From positions 5,331 through 69,330 of the forward strand of contig NZ_JAQLFP010000007.1 of NCBI RefSeq assembly GCF_028207065.1: a DNA stretch of 64,000 bases, in the 5' to 3' direction. Below, one piece after another: positions 19,651 through 30,580 of the stretch (within the stretch, counting starts at the first letter, position 1; the number at the start of each line of letters is the position of its first letter). The translations under genes and the position numbers were made by a program. Source of the DNA: Collinsella aerofaciens (lineage in GTDB: Bacteria > Actinomycetota > Coriobacteriia > Coriobacteriales > Coriobacteriaceae). The notes beneath the pieces are model-generated. The model saw nothing but the letters and a program-made list of their open reading frames with translations, was not told the DNA's origin and ran no database searches.

Positions 19651-21549
19651 TTAATCCAGCTCTTTTAAGCCATGTGCCAGCTGCCAGTACTCGCCGTGCT
19701 GGGCGAGCAGCTCTTCGTGCGTGCCGCGCTCGATGATGCGGCCGTGTTCGAGGACCATGATGGCGTCGGCGTCGCGGACGGTGGACAGGCGGTGCGCGAT
19801 CATAAACGTGGTGCGGCCGCGCATGATGCGGTCCATACCGCGCTCGATGAGCTTTTCGGTACGCGTATCGATGGAGCTCGTGGCCTCGTCCAGGATGAGC
19901 ACCGGCGGGTCGGCGACGGCAACGCGCGCGATGGCGAGCAGCTGGCGCTGGCCCTGCGACAGGTTGGCGCCATCGGCCGTGACCGGCGTATCGTAGCCTC
20001 TAGGCAGGCGGCGGATAAACGAATCCGCGCAGGCGGCCTCGGCGGCGGCGCGCACCTCCTCGTCGGTCGCGTCGAGCTTGCCAAAGCGGATGTTCTGCGC
20101 GATGGTGCCGCTAAACAGGTGCGTGTCCTGCAGCACAATGCCGAGCGATCCGCGCAGGCTGGCCTTGGCAATGTGCTTGACGTCGATGCCGTCGTACGTG
20201 ATCTCGCCGTCATCGACCTCGTAAAAGCGATTGATGAGGTTGGTGATGGTCGTCTTTCCGGCGCCCGTCGAGCCCACAAACGCGATCTTTTGCCCCGGCT
20301 TGGCAAACAGGTTGAGGTCCGTGAGCACACGGGTGCCCGGCACGTAGGAAAAGTCCACGGCATGGAAGCGCACGTCGCCGGCAAGCGGGACCAAGCCGCA
20401 AACAAGCTCGGTACCGTCGGCAGCCACCGCACGGCCCGACTCATCAACGGCTGCCACGTCATGCAGGTGCCCGTACGCGCCCACGCCCTGGCCCTCGGGA
20501 ATCTTCCACGCCCACGCGGCGTCGCCCGTCTGCACCAGCTCCACGCAGCCCTCGTCAACCTCGGGCTTAAGGTCCATGGCGGCAAACAGGCGCTCGGCGC
20601 CGGCCAACGCGTTGAGCAAAAAGTTGCCCAGCTGCGTAAACTGGTTGATGGGCATGGCGGCCTGGCGTACAAAGACCAGGTAGCTTGCAAGCGCGCCTAC
20701 GTCGGCGAGCCCCTTGATGCAGAGTATGCCGCCCGCCACGGCAACGATGGCGTAGTTGGCATAGCCGATCACCACGGTCATGGGAACCATCGAGTTGGCG
20801 TAGGCCTGCGCGGCACCACCGGTGCGGCGCAGCTCTTGGTTGCGCACGTCAAAACCGGCCACGTTGGCCTGCTCGTGATTAAAGACCTTGATGACCTTTT
20901 GGCCCGAGACCATCTCCTCGACGTATCCGTCCAAATCGCCCAGCGACGCCTGCTGAGCGGCAAAAAAGCGCTTGGAACGCATGCCCGAGTAGCGCGCGTA
21001 CAGCACAATGGCCGCGTCGCACACGAGCGTGATAATCGTGAGCTGCCAGTTGAGAATGATGAGCATAGCCGTGGTACCGACCATCTGGATGCTCGCCTGA
21101 ATCACGTTGGCAAAACTGTTGTTGAGCGCCTCGGAGACGGTGTCGACGTCGTTGGTAAAGAAGCTCATGATGTCGCCCGAGCGTGTGCCGTCGAAATAAC
21201 TGAGCGGCAGCGTCTGAATGTGGGCAAACAGGTCGCGGCGGATATCGGACACCACGCGCTGGGCCGCGCGCACCATGATCTGCGAGTAGCCCAGAGCCGA
21301 AAGCACGCCCGCGGCGTAGATGGCGGCAGTAAAGATGACCTGCCTGGCAAGCAGTTCCTCACCGCCCGTTGCCAAACCGTTGACGATGGGACGTACCATG
21401 TAGGTGCCGGCAAGGCTTGCGATGGCGGCCACAGAGGCAAGCACACCAACTGCGAGCAGCGAGAACTTGGCGTGACCCATGTAGGAGAGCAAGCGGCGAA
21501 GCGTCTGCGTCAGATTGGTGGGACGGGCCTGAGCGGATGTCTTAGGCAT
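19651..21549 (-). CDS. ABC exporter half-transporter, canonical NBD
   Basis: A 632-aa half-transporter with an N-terminal six-helix domain and a C-terminal ATPase. Walker A is GSTGAGKTT, the signature NLSQGQRQ, Walker B LILDEATSSID with the catalytic Glu, and the H-loop IAHRLSTV. ATG 21549 is chosen: AGGGGG lies eight bases upstream, while the GTG at 21558 would touch the ribosome site. It overlaps the stop of the preceding half-transporter by 8 bases. The pair fits a heterodimeric multidrug or lipid exporter. An odd insertion of about 60 residues (VDESGRAVAADG region) lies between the membrane domain and the ATPase. Confidence 0.88.
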   Translation of the reverse strand: MPKTSAQARPTNLTQTLRRLLSYMGHAKFSLLAVGVLASVAAIASLAGTYMVRPIVNGLATGGEELLARQVIFTAAIYAAGVLSALGYSQIMVRAAQRVVSDIRRDLFAHIQTLPLSYFDGTRSGDIMSFFTNDVDTVSEALNNSFANVIQASIQMVGTTAMLIILNWQLTIITLVCDAAIVLYARYSGMRSKRFFAAQQASLGDLDGYVEEMVSGQKVIKVFNHEQANVAGFDVRNQELRRTGGAAQAYANSMVPMTVVIGYANYAIVAVAGGILCIKGLADVGALASYLVFVRQAAMPINQFTQLGNFLLNALAGAERLFAAMDLKPEVDEGCVELVQTGDAAWAWKIPEGQGVGAYGHLHDVAAVDESGRAVAADGTELVCGLVPLAGDVRFHAVDFSYVPGTRVLTDLNLFAKPGQKIAFVGSTGAGKTTITNLINRFYEVDDGEITYDGIDVKHIAKASLRGSLGIVLQDTHLFSGTIAQNIRFGKLDATDEEVRAAAEAACADSFIRRLPRGYDTPVTADGANLSQGQRQLLAIARVAVADPPVLILDEATSSIDTRTEKLIERGMDRIMRGRTTFMIAHRLSTVRDADAIMVLEHGRIIERGTHEELLAQHGEYWQLAHGLKELD

Positions 21550-23371
21550 GGCGCTCACCCCCTTCCAAGGTCAATCCGCTGGGGACGGAGGAAAACGGAT
21601 CATTCGCGCAGCCATCGTCGCGGCCGTCACCGGCGTCCGCATCCCCCGCAAACTCCATCTGCGAGGCATAAATCTCCTGATAAATGGCGTCGCCCGCCAG
21701 CAGATCCTCATGCGTGCCCACGCCGTGGACACGTCCGTCGTCCAGCACAATAATGCGATCGGCATCCATGACGCTCGCGATGCGCTGCGCAATGACAATC
21801 ACGGTTGTATCGGGAATCTGCGCGATATGCTCGCGGATCTTGGCGTCGGTCGCCATATCGACCGCGCTGGTCGAATCGTCAAAGATGAGCACACGCGGAT
21901 GCTTGAGCAACGTACGCGCGATGCACAGACGCTGTTTTTGTCCGCCCGAGACGCCGGCACCGCCCTGGCCCAGATAGCCGTCGAGTCCGCCGATGCGATC
22001 TAGGAACTCGTCCACGCATGCCGCCCGGCAGGCACGCAGCAGCTCCTCGTCGGTGGCATCGGGCGCGCCCCACTGCAGGTTCTCGCGCACGGTACCCGTA
22101 AACAGCACGTTCTTTTGTAGCACGATGCCCACGGCGTCGCGCAAGGCGGCCAGGTCGTAATCGCGCACATCGCGCCCGCCCACGAGCACGGCGCCTTCGG
22201 TGGCGTCGTACAGGCGCGCGATCAGCTGCACAAGCGAGCTCTTGCCCGAGCCCGTGCCGCCGAGGATGCCCACCGTCGAGCCGCTCTCGATGCGAAGGTC
22301 GATATGTTCGAGCACATCCTCGGCTGCATCCTCGCGGTACTTAAACGACACGTCGCGAAACTCGATGCTTCCGTCGGCCACCCCGTGCACGGCAGTGGCA
22401 GCGTCGGGCGCCTGGATAAGCGAACGCTCGTCGAGCACCCGCGAGATGCGCTCCACGCTGGCAAGTGCGCGCGTGAGCAGCAAAAACACGTTGGAAATCA
22501 TCATGAGCGAGTTCATGATCAGCAGCACATAGCTCATGAAGCCCGTGAGCGAGCCCACGCCGAGCTCGCCGGCAAGAATCATGCGACCGCCGATCCACAG
22601 AATGGAAAGCGCCGCCACGTACATCGACAGCTGAAACACCGGCAAGTTGAGCACAGCGTTGCCAAAGGTCTTCGTCGCGGTGCGCGCAAGCTCGGTATTG
22701 ACGGCATCGAACTTGGCCTCCTCGTGCTCGGCGCGCACGTACGCCTTGACGGCGCGCACGGCGGTGAGGTCCTCCTGCACCACGCCGTTGAGATGGTCCA
22801 TCGAGGTCTGCAACTGGCGGTAGAGCGGACTGACGCGATAGGTGATAACGCCCAGTACGATCGCCAACACCGGCAGGATGATCGCGAAAACGGTGGCGAG
22901 CGGACGCGACAGCACCAACGCATAGACCAAGCCGACGATGAGCGTCACGGGACCGCGCACCATGGGGCGGAAGCCGTTACCTACGGCGTTTTGAATCACG
23001 GTGATGTCGGTGGTCATGCGTGTGACAAGCGAGCTGGCGTCGTAGTTGTCCAGATTGCCAAAGGCGAGCGTCTGGATCTTGCGATACTCGGCCTCGCGCA
23101 GGTTAGCGCCGAGGCCTGAGGCGACGCGAGCAGACGTGCGTGCATAGCCCAAGCCAAGTACCAGCGAACATGCGGCGCATGCCAACATATACGCGCCCTG
23201 CAACAGCATGTAGTTGATGTCGCCCGCGGGCACGCCTACATCGATGATATTTGCCATGATGACCGGGATAAACAGCTCGAGCGCCGTCTCGGCCGTCACA
23301 AAGAGCACGCCGAGCATGGCATCGCGGCGGTATGCCCCCAGATAGGAAAACAAAATCTTGAGATTGCGCAC
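21542..23371 (-). CDS. ABC exporter half-transporter with degenerate NBD
   Basis: A 609-aa half-transporter, first gene of the pair. Walker A GGTGSGKSS and signature VSGGQKQR are intact. Walker B reads VLIFDDSTSAVD, with Asp where the catalytic Glu normally sits, and the H-loop is IAQRIASV with Gln for His. These two changes mark the degenerate ATP site of heterodimeric exporters such as TM287/288 and BmrCD. GTG 23371 is the start; GGGGG lies about 11 bases upstream, which is slightly long. An acidic C-terminal extension (DADAGDGRDDG) follows the ATPase. Substrate unknown. Confidence 0.87.
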   Translation of the reverse strand: MRNLKILFSYLGAYRRDAMLGVLFVTAETALELFIPVIMANIIDVGVPAGDINYMLLQGAYMLACAACSLVLGLGYARTSARVASGLGANLREAEYRKIQTLAFGNLDNYDASSLVTRMTTDITVIQNAVGNGFRPMVRGPVTLIVGLVYALVLSRPLATVFAIILPVLAIVLGVITYRVSPLYRQLQTSMDHLNGVVQEDLTAVRAVKAYVRAEHEEAKFDAVNTELARTATKTFGNAVLNLPVFQLSMYVAALSILWIGGRMILAGELGVGSLTGFMSYVLLIMNSLMMISNVFLLLTRALASVERISRVLDERSLIQAPDAATAVHGVADGSIEFRDVSFKYREDAAEDVLEHIDLRIESGSTVGILGGTGSGKSSLVQLIARLYDATEGAVLVGGRDVRDYDLAALRDAVGIVLQKNVLFTGTVRENLQWGAPDATDEELLRACRAACVDEFLDRIGGLDGYLGQGGAGVSGGQKQRLCIARTLLKHPRVLIFDDSTSAVDMATDAKIREHIAQIPDTTVIVIAQRIASVMDADRIIVLDDGRVHGVGTHEDLLAGDAIYQEIYASQMEFAGDADAGDGRDDGCANDPFSSVPSGLTLEGGERHA

Positions 23372-23559
23372 GCAGATTCATCCCCCATCAAACGTTGTTC
23401 GCAAACCCACGTATTATGGCGCGCCGTGCGGCGGTGTCAAGTGATGCGAAATCGATTTCTGCAAGGCTAGTGCAGACGCCATGCTCACAGGGCACGCGCC
23501 CGTATTCAATTAGAAATGAACGCGAGCGTGACTTTTTCGCCCTGCCGCCAATACAAACC

Positions 23560-23590
23560 TTGACTCTACAATCGTTATAGGGTTTTCACT
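23560..23590 (+). promoter_or_regulatory. MerR-type promoter of the MATE gene
   Basis: TTGACT (23560-23565) and TTCACT (23585-23590) are separated by 19 bp, too long for normal promoters but typical of MerR-regulated ones. The spacer carries the imperfect dyad CTCTACAA-TCG-TTATAGGG. Family members such as BmrR use this layout to control drug pumps. The -10 is weak, as expected. Confidence 0.5.
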
Positions 23591-23630
23591 ACACTGGTAC
23601 GTAAACAAACCCAGCCAGAAAGCCCCGCCC

Positions 23631-24977
23631 ATGGAACACGACCTCACACGCGGCAATGTCCTCAAGACCATCGCGGTCTTTGCCCTGCCCTATATGCTCT
23701 CGTACTTTTTGCAAATGCTCTACGGCATGGCCGACCTGTACATGATGGGACAGTTTAGCGGCGCCGCCGGCATCACCGCCGTGGGCAATGGCGCGCAGAC
23801 GCTCTATATCATTACCGTGACGCTCGTGGGCCTGGCCATGGGAACGACGGTCATCGTCGGCCACGCCGTGGGCTCGCGCCGCTTCGACCGCGCCGAGGTT
23901 GCCATCGGCAACACCATCACGCTCTTTATGGGTGTCTCGGTGGTGCTGGCCGCTGTCTTGCTCGCACTGTGCCCGCAGATCGTGGCACTCATTGGCACGC
24001 CGGCCGAGGCGGTCGAAGGCACTGCCGCCTACCTGCGCATTTGCTTTGTAGGCATTCCCTTTATCGCCGCATACAACATCCTCTCGGCCATCTTTCGCGG
24101 CCTGGGCGATTCGCGCTCGCCCATGTACGTGATCGGCGTGGCGTGCATCATTAATATCGCGCTTGATTTTCTGTTTATCGGCCACATGGGGCTCGGCCCC
24201 GTGGGCGCGGCACTCGGCACGGTGACCGCGCAGACAGCCAGCGTTGCCCTCGCGCTCGTGTGGCTCAAGAGCCGTCGCACAAACATCCACGTTAAGCGCA
24301 GCGACCTGCGCCCCCAGCCCGAGGTGCTCGGCAGCATTCTTAAGATCGGCGTGCCCGTGGCCGTGCAGGACGGCTGCATCCAGGTGGCGTTTATGTTTAT
24401 CACCGTCATCGCCAACCACCGCGGCCTGGTCGACGCCGCCGCCGTGGGCCTGGTCGAGAAGATGATCAGCTTCTTGTTCATCGTGCCGAGTTCCATGGGT
24501 GCCACCGTCAGCGCACTCACGGCGCAAAATGCCGGCGCGGGCAAGGGCGACCGCGCGCGTCAGGTACTCAAGGATGCCATGACCATCTCGGTCGTGTACG
24601 GCTGCCTGATCACGGTGCTGATGTGGCTGGTGGCGCCGGCGTTTATTGGCTTTTTTGCCAAGGACGCCGCGGTGGTCGCGGCCGGTACCGGCTATATGCG
24701 CAGCTATATTTTCGACGCGATTTTTGCCGGCATCCACATTTGCTTTAGCGGCTTTTTCGCTGCATACGGCAAGAGCTACATCGGCTTTGCACACAACGTG
24801 CTGGCCGTGGCGCTCATTCGCGTACCGGGCGCGTGGCTGCTGTCGAACGCCTATTCCGACACGCTGTTTCCCATGGGCATCGCTTCGCCATGCGGATCGA
24901 TTCTGTCGGCGGTCATTTGCGTTGTCGCGTTTACCGTGCTCAACCGGCGCGGGGCTTTTGACAAACTGGTAGCGTAG
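23631..24977 (+). CDS. MATE-family efflux transporter
   Basis: A 448-aa, 12-helix multidrug/toxin extrusion protein that exports cationic compounds in exchange for Na+ or H+. It starts MEHDLTRGNVLKTIAVFALP and has the two-fold symmetric halves (LQMLYGMADLYMMGQFSG in the first half, IKIG-type LKIGVPVAVQDG in the second), with AIFRGLGDSRSPM between. ATG 23631 has only a weak AGAAAG upstream. A MerR-type promoter lies at 23560-23590, but no intact MerR gene is adjacent. It is the only plus-strand gene in its area, divergent from the ABC exporter. Confidence 0.87.
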   Translation: MEHDLTRGNVLKTIAVFALPYMLSYFLQMLYGMADLYMMGQFSGAAGITAVGNGAQTLYIITVTLVGLAMGTTVIVGHAVGSRRFDRAEVAIGNTITLFMGVSVVLAAVLLALCPQIVALIGTPAEAVEGTAAYLRICFVGIPFIAAYNILSAIFRGLGDSRSPMYVIGVACIINIALDFLFIGHMGLGPVGAALGTVTAQTASVALALVWLKSRRTNIHVKRSDLRPQPEVLGSILKIGVPVAVQDGCIQVAFMFITVIANHRGLVDAAAVGLVEKMISFLFIVPSSMGATVSALTAQNAGAGKGDRARQVLKDAMTISVVYGCLITVLMWLVAPAFIGFFAKDAAVVAAGTGYMRSYIFDAIFAGIHICFSGFFAAYGKSYIGFAHNVLAVALIRVPGAWLLSNAYSDTLFPMGIASPCGSILSAVICVVAFTVLNRRGAFDKLVA

Positions 24978-24982
24978 CGGGG

Positions 24983-25075
24983 CGACGCGAGATCACCCTG
25001 ATCGATGACATCATCAGCGACGACCCCACAACCTACGTGACGCAGATCACGGTGCCGGTTGCCCCGTCCAGATAA
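24983..25075 (+). pseudogene. C-terminal fragment, perhaps of a MerR-type regulator's effector domain
   Basis: Directly after the MATE gene, a 30-codon open frame reads EITLIDDIISDDPTTYVTQI then TVPVAPSR and stops at 25073-25075. The wording resembles the last strand of GyrI-like effector-binding domains, which usually end in a short TEIxxPV motif. No start or upstream part is present. The idea that it is the remnant of the pump's own regulator is inference. Confidence 0.35.
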
Positions 25076-25078
25076 GAA

Positions 25079-25107
25079 CTGCCTAGAAAACGTTCAGCTG
25101 TAGGCAG
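25079..25107. terminator. hairpin between remnants
   Basis: CTGCCTA (25079-25085) pairs with TAGGCAG (25101-25107). It lies 10 bp after the stop of the antitoxin remnant on the minus strand and just after the plus-strand fragment. Confidence 0.4.
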
Positions 25108-25117
25108 AATCTTGACG

Positions 25118-25318
25118 TTATAGGCCATATTTTGCCTCAAAGGCATCACGTGCCGTGCCAGCAGCACGCTCCCGTTCGGCCACAGCTATGCGAGCCATCA
25201 GACGAGCCTTAGCCTGTTCCTGAACCATGAGGTCATAGTCCTCAGATCGGAGTACGACAAATTTGCTATAGCCGTTTTTTGTAACAGTCACTGGGCCGAG
25301 AGCCTCCCAACAAGCTCG
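25118..25318 (-). pseudogene. truncated Phd/YefM-family antitoxin
   Basis: The minus frame reads EALGPVTVTKNGYSKFVVL then RSEDYDLMVQEQAKARLMAR and ends KYGL. PVTVTKNG and the following strand are typical of Phd/YefM antitoxins. The N-terminal DNA-binding half is missing: an in-frame TAG (25319-25321) precedes it and no start codon is suitable. The break abuts the terminator of the PIN toxin gene. It is a decayed antitoxin beside a living toxin-antitoxin pair. Confidence 0.6.
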
Positions 25319-25323
25319 CTAAA

Positions 25324-25344
25324 CGCCGGGGACACTCCCCGGCG
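25324..25344 (-). terminator. terminator of the PIN toxin operon
   Basis: CGCCGGGG and CCCCGGCG pair around ACACT. It lies 8 bp after the toxin stop; the U-tract is short (GTTTAG). Confidence 0.55.
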
Positions 25345-25352
25345 TGGTGGTT

Positions 25353-25775
25353 TTACTCCTCCGGTATCGGAAATGCACGGATGAACTCTGCGGGCGAGAA
25401 GGTCTTGATAGTCGAGCGTACAAAAGCGGCGCGATCGCGCGTGATGATAAAGTCCACACCGGCACGCTCGGCCATCGCACGAATACAGCCATCCTCAAAA
25501 TCCGGCTCATCGGAATAGGCGGAGGTAAAACAAGCTTCTTGGTCGAGAGGCTCTAACGAGTAGCTCTTAAGGCAGTCGCGCACCACCTCGCGGGCGCGCG
25601 CCTCGCCGGCCTGTTTGGTGAGAATGTAATATGCGTCCTTGAGAGAGCAGGCCGAAACAACGCCCTCGATAAGCCCCACGTCAACAAGCCCCTTGATGGT
25701 TTGCGCCGCCCCATGCTCCGGCCGACCAGGAAGCACGCAATCGAGCAGAAAATTGGTATCGAGAAAAGCCCTCAT
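25353..25775 (-). CDS. PIN-domain toxin
   Basis: A 140-aa PIN-domain ribonuclease, the toxin of a type II pair. Acidic active-site candidates are Asp6 (FLDTNFLLD), Glu/Asp in the middle helix, Asp in PDFEDGCIRAMAE, and Asp in FIITRDRAAF. The start codon overlaps the antitoxin's stop by 4 bases (ATGA), a common toxin-antitoxin coupling. It would cleave RNA in the cytosol when the antitoxin is lost. The target is unknown. Confidence 0.82.
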   Translation of the reverse strand: MRAFLDTNFLLDCVLPGRPEHGAAQTIKGLVDVGLIEGVVSACSLKDAYYILTKQAGEARAREVVRDCLKSYSLEPLDQEACFTSAYSDEPDFEDGCIRAMAERAGVDFIITRDRAAFVRSTIKTFSPAEFIRAFPIPEE

Positions 25776-26164
25776 AGGTAGCGCTCCCTCGCGACGCGCT
25801 TTTCATCTTCAACCGTCATCGTATCGAGCGGCGTTCCCTTTGGCATTTTAGCCACGATATCGAGATACTCCTGGTAGTCCTCATCCTCCGCGAGCATCTC
25901 GCGAATCTCCTTCCAGGTGATCTTGGGATGCCACATCGTACCCACGTCGCGCTTGGGCTTGTCCGTGCCGCACGTCGGCTTTGCGCCCCCACGTTCCTGG
26001 GCAGCGTCATATTCCACTGCAACCGGGCCTTGATAGTCGAGCGGTACGATCTTGAACAACGGCTTGCTCCGCTTGAAGACCACAACCTCCTCGCCCTCAT
26101 TGGCAACCTTTTCGGCCACCTGCGTAAGGTTTTGGCGCAGCTCCGAAAATGCGACGGTAACCAT
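25772..26164 (-). CDS. Phd/YefM-like antitoxin
   Basis: A 130-aa antitoxin for the PIN toxin that follows. The N-terminal MVTVAFSELRQNLTQVAEK then EGEEVVVFKRSKPLFKIVPL is the DNA-binding Phd/YefM fold. The C-terminal tail (about residues 50-130, WHPKITWKEIREMLAEDEDY) is longer than usual and probably wraps the toxin. ATG 26164 follows GAGAGGAG. An operator-like palindrome sits upstream at 26201-26230, fitting autoregulation. Confidence 0.8.
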   Translation of the reverse strand: MVTVAFSELRQNLTQVAEKVANEGEEVVVFKRSKPLFKIVPLDYQGPVAVEYDAAQERGGAKPTCGTDKPKRDVGTMWHPKITWKEIREMLAEDEDYQEYLDIVAKMPKGTPLDTMTVEDEKRVARERYL

Positions 26165-26197
26165 AACGGCTCCTCTCAACATATATCTTCACTGCTC

Positions 26198-26230
26198 AGT
26201 ATACACGTTAATGTTAATGTTAACGTATAT
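26198..26230 (-). promoter_or_regulatory. toxin-antitoxin operator and -10
   Basis: TATACT (26198-26203) is a good -10 on the minus strand. It overlaps an inverted repeat ATACGTTAA...TTAACGTGTAT (26201-26229) with a TTAACA direct repeat inside. This fits binding by the antitoxin or its complex. Confidence 0.5.
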
Positions 26231-26381
26231 GAGAATCACCACAATGAGGGACAATTCATCATTGCAGACCCCTCCGCTTTGTATGAATCTCCTATCGCTC
26301 CGGAACGACACCGCTCCGCAGGATCACCCTCAGCAAGCTACGTGGCGAAGATCATGCCACCTGCCACCACGCCCAAATAAT

Positions 26382-26410
26382 AACCTCCCGGAAAGCGTTT
26401 CCGGGAGGTT
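26382..26410 (-). terminator. terminator of ligA
   Basis: AACCTCCCGG and CCGGGAGGTT pair over 10 bp or more, with TTATTATTT following on the minus strand and TTTTCT on the plus strand. It works for ligA and could be bidirectional. Confidence 0.75.
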
Positions 26411-26432
26411 TTCTAATTTGATTATCGATGTC

Positions 26433-28694
<2,262 letters not shown>

Positions 28695-28843
28695 CTAGAG
28701 TACCACCGGTCGCAATGGGGCCGAATAACCCTTTCGAACCGCACCGAATCGGCAGCCGTCAGACCGGGGTGGATCGCGCGATCAAACCATGCCCTTGCCA
28801 TTTCTAAATGATCCGTTTTCCTCCGCCTCCAACGGATCAATAA

Positions 28844-28881
28844 GAAAAAAAGGGGCTGTCCCACGTTGATGGGACAGCCCC
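28844..28881 (-). terminator. terminator of the HtrA gene
   Basis: GGGGCTGTCCCA (28852-28863) pairs with TGGGACAGCCCC (28870-28881); TTTTTTCTT follows on the minus strand. Confidence 0.9.
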
Positions 28882-28911
28882 CTCTGGCCTCGATATGTGC
28901 GATACGACTCG

Positions 28912-30372
28912 TTAGAAACCCTGACCGTAGCCCTGACCCTGGCCCTGCTGGCCCAGCAGCTCCTCCAGATACTGGCGCAGCTGCTCGTCGGTAATACCGC
29001 CGTTGCCAGTGTCGGTCGAGCTGTCGTCCTGCTGCTGACTCTGCAACTCTTCATCGGAGCCCAGCTCGACGGTGACTTTCTTCTCTTCCTTGCCGCGCAC
29101 GAGCGTGATCTCGACCTTCTCGCCCACCTCGTGGCTGCGCAGCGCGATGATCAGGCCGTCAGCGCTTGTAATCTCGTCGTCGCCCAGCTTGGTAATGACA
29201 TCGCCCTCCTGGATACCGGCCTTAGCGGCAGGACCGTCCTCGACAACGCTCGCCACGTACGCGCCGCTATCGGTGCTCAGCTTGTTGGTGCGAGCGTTGA
29301 GCGCATTGACGCTCGAAAGCGTGGCGCCCAGGTACGGATGCACCGGCGTCTTGCCGTCGATGATCTGGTCGGCAATGTTCTTGGCATAGTTAACGGGAAT
29401 GGCAAAACCAACGCCCGAGCTGGAGCCCGAGTAGCTCTCGATGAGCGAGTTGATACCCACGAGCTCGCCATTGTCGTTAACGAGCGCGCCGCCGGAGTTG
29501 CCCGGATTGATGGCAGCATCGGTCTGAATCATGTTGGCATAGATGGTGTTACCGCTGGTAGAGCTCATGGCCGTGGAGCGATACAGCGCCGACACAATGC
29601 CCGTGGAGACAGACTGCTCGTTGCCGAACGGCGAGCCGATCGCCATGACCCACTCGCCCACGTTGAGCTTGGAGGAGTCGCCGATCTCGATCGGCGTGAG
29701 CTTGGAAGCATCGGCGTCCTTGAGCTTGATGACGGCCAGGTCGCTCGAGGCATCGTTGCCCACGAACTCGGCCTCGTACGTAGTGCCGTCATCCATGGTC
29801 ACCACGTACTGGTCGTAACCATCGACCACGTGGTTGTTGGTAAGGATGTGCCCCTCGGTATCGAGCACCACGCCCGAACCGACGCTGCCCGAGTTGTCCG
29901 ACTCGTCGGCAGACTGCGAAAGCGAGCCATTCTGGCCGCCGCTCGAAGTGGCGGTGATGGAAACCACGGAGGGCAGGGCCTTGGCAGAAACGGCCTCGGC
30001 CAGCGTGGTGTCCTCGGAATCAATCGTAATCTTTTGCGTCGATGAACCCGAAGCACCCGCCGTCACGGCATTCTTGCCGCCGCCAATGTTGAGCGTGCCG
30101 CTCATAATGAGCGCAATGACCAGCAGGGCGCCGCAGGCACAACCGGCAAGCGCCGTAATAAAGATCGGCAGCTTTTTGGTCTTAGTCTTGACCACTGTGT
30201 GCTTGTTTACAACCTGCTGGCTGCCCAGCGGCTTTCCGGTCTGCGTGTCGTAGGCCTGCACGTAGGGAATGTTGCTGTCGGCAGGCGTCGACTCTACCTG
30301 CACACGCGGCTGCTGTTGGGTCTCGCCGGCGTTGCCCGCATCCTGGGGACGCTGGGAATCGTTCTCGCTCAT
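28912..30372 (-). CDS. HtrA/DegP-type serine protease with PDZ domain
   Basis: A 486-aa membrane-anchored quality-control protease. Residues about 60-90 form one transmembrane helix (KLPIFITALAGCACGALLVI) with a disordered, Gln-rich cytoplasmic lead. The trypsin-like domain shows His in LTNNHVVDG, Asp in SSDLAVIKL and Ser in NPGNSGGAL. One PDZ domain follows (GAYVASVVEDGPAAKAGIQE). The tail is Gln/Gly-rich (GQQGQGQGYGQGF). ATG 30372 follows AAAGGA. It acts outside the membrane on misfolded proteins. Confidence 0.9.
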   Translation of the reverse strand: MSENDSQRPQDAGNAGETQQQPRVQVESTPADSNIPYVQAYDTQTGKPLGSQQVVNKHTVVKTKTKKLPIFITALAGCACGALLVIALIMSGTLNIGGGKNAVTAGASGSSTQKITIDSEDTTLAEAVSAKALPSVVSITATSSGGQNGSLSQSADESDNSGSVGSGVVLDTEGHILTNNHVVDGYDQYVVTMDDGTTYEAEFVGNDASSDLAVIKLKDADASKLTPIEIGDSSKLNVGEWVMAIGSPFGNEQSVSTGIVSALYRSTAMSSTSGNTIYANMIQTDAAINPGNSGGALVNDNGELVGINSLIESYSGSSSGVGFAIPVNYAKNIADQIIDGKTPVHPYLGATLSSVNALNARTNKLSTDSGAYVASVVEDGPAAKAGIQEGDVITKLGDDEITSADGLIIALRSHEVGEKVEITLVRGKEEKKVTVELGSDEELQSQQQDDSSTDTGNGGITDEQLRQYLEELLGQQGQGQGYGQGF

Positions 30373-30401
30373 AGCTGCGATCCTTTCGTCAAATAACCAA
30401 A

Positions 30402-30425
30402 GGCCCGCCAAACATGTGGCGGGCC
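30402..30425. terminator. hairpin between glnR and htrA
   Basis: GGCCCGCCA pairs with TGGCGGGCC over 9 bp; the U-tract on the minus strand is interrupted (TTTGGTTATTT). Confidence 0.4.
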
Positions 30426-30543
30426 ATCATTGTTCACGTTGAGTTGTACCCCAATATGCGGGTGCAAGTGTATGAGAACGCAATCTTTTAGGAAGGCTTA
30501 AGTTCTGTTGCAGACCCGAAAGAGCCCCTCACCTGTGGCAAAA

Positions 30544-30576
30544 CCGCCACAAAGGCGCCTGTTCCCTTTGTGGCGG
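30544..30576 (-). terminator. 33-bp family-1 hairpin terminator
   Basis: Arms CCGCCACAAAGG and CCTTTGTGGCGG with loop CGCCTGTTC, 4 bp after the glnR stop. The arm change G for A is compensated in the partner arm, relative to other copies. Confidence 0.75.
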
Positions 30577-30580
30577 AAAT

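Noticed and set aside
25928..26380. A plus-strand gene overlapping the antitoxin
   Set aside because: It is mostly antisense to the antitoxin, has no ribosome site or domain, and ends in the ligA terminator region.
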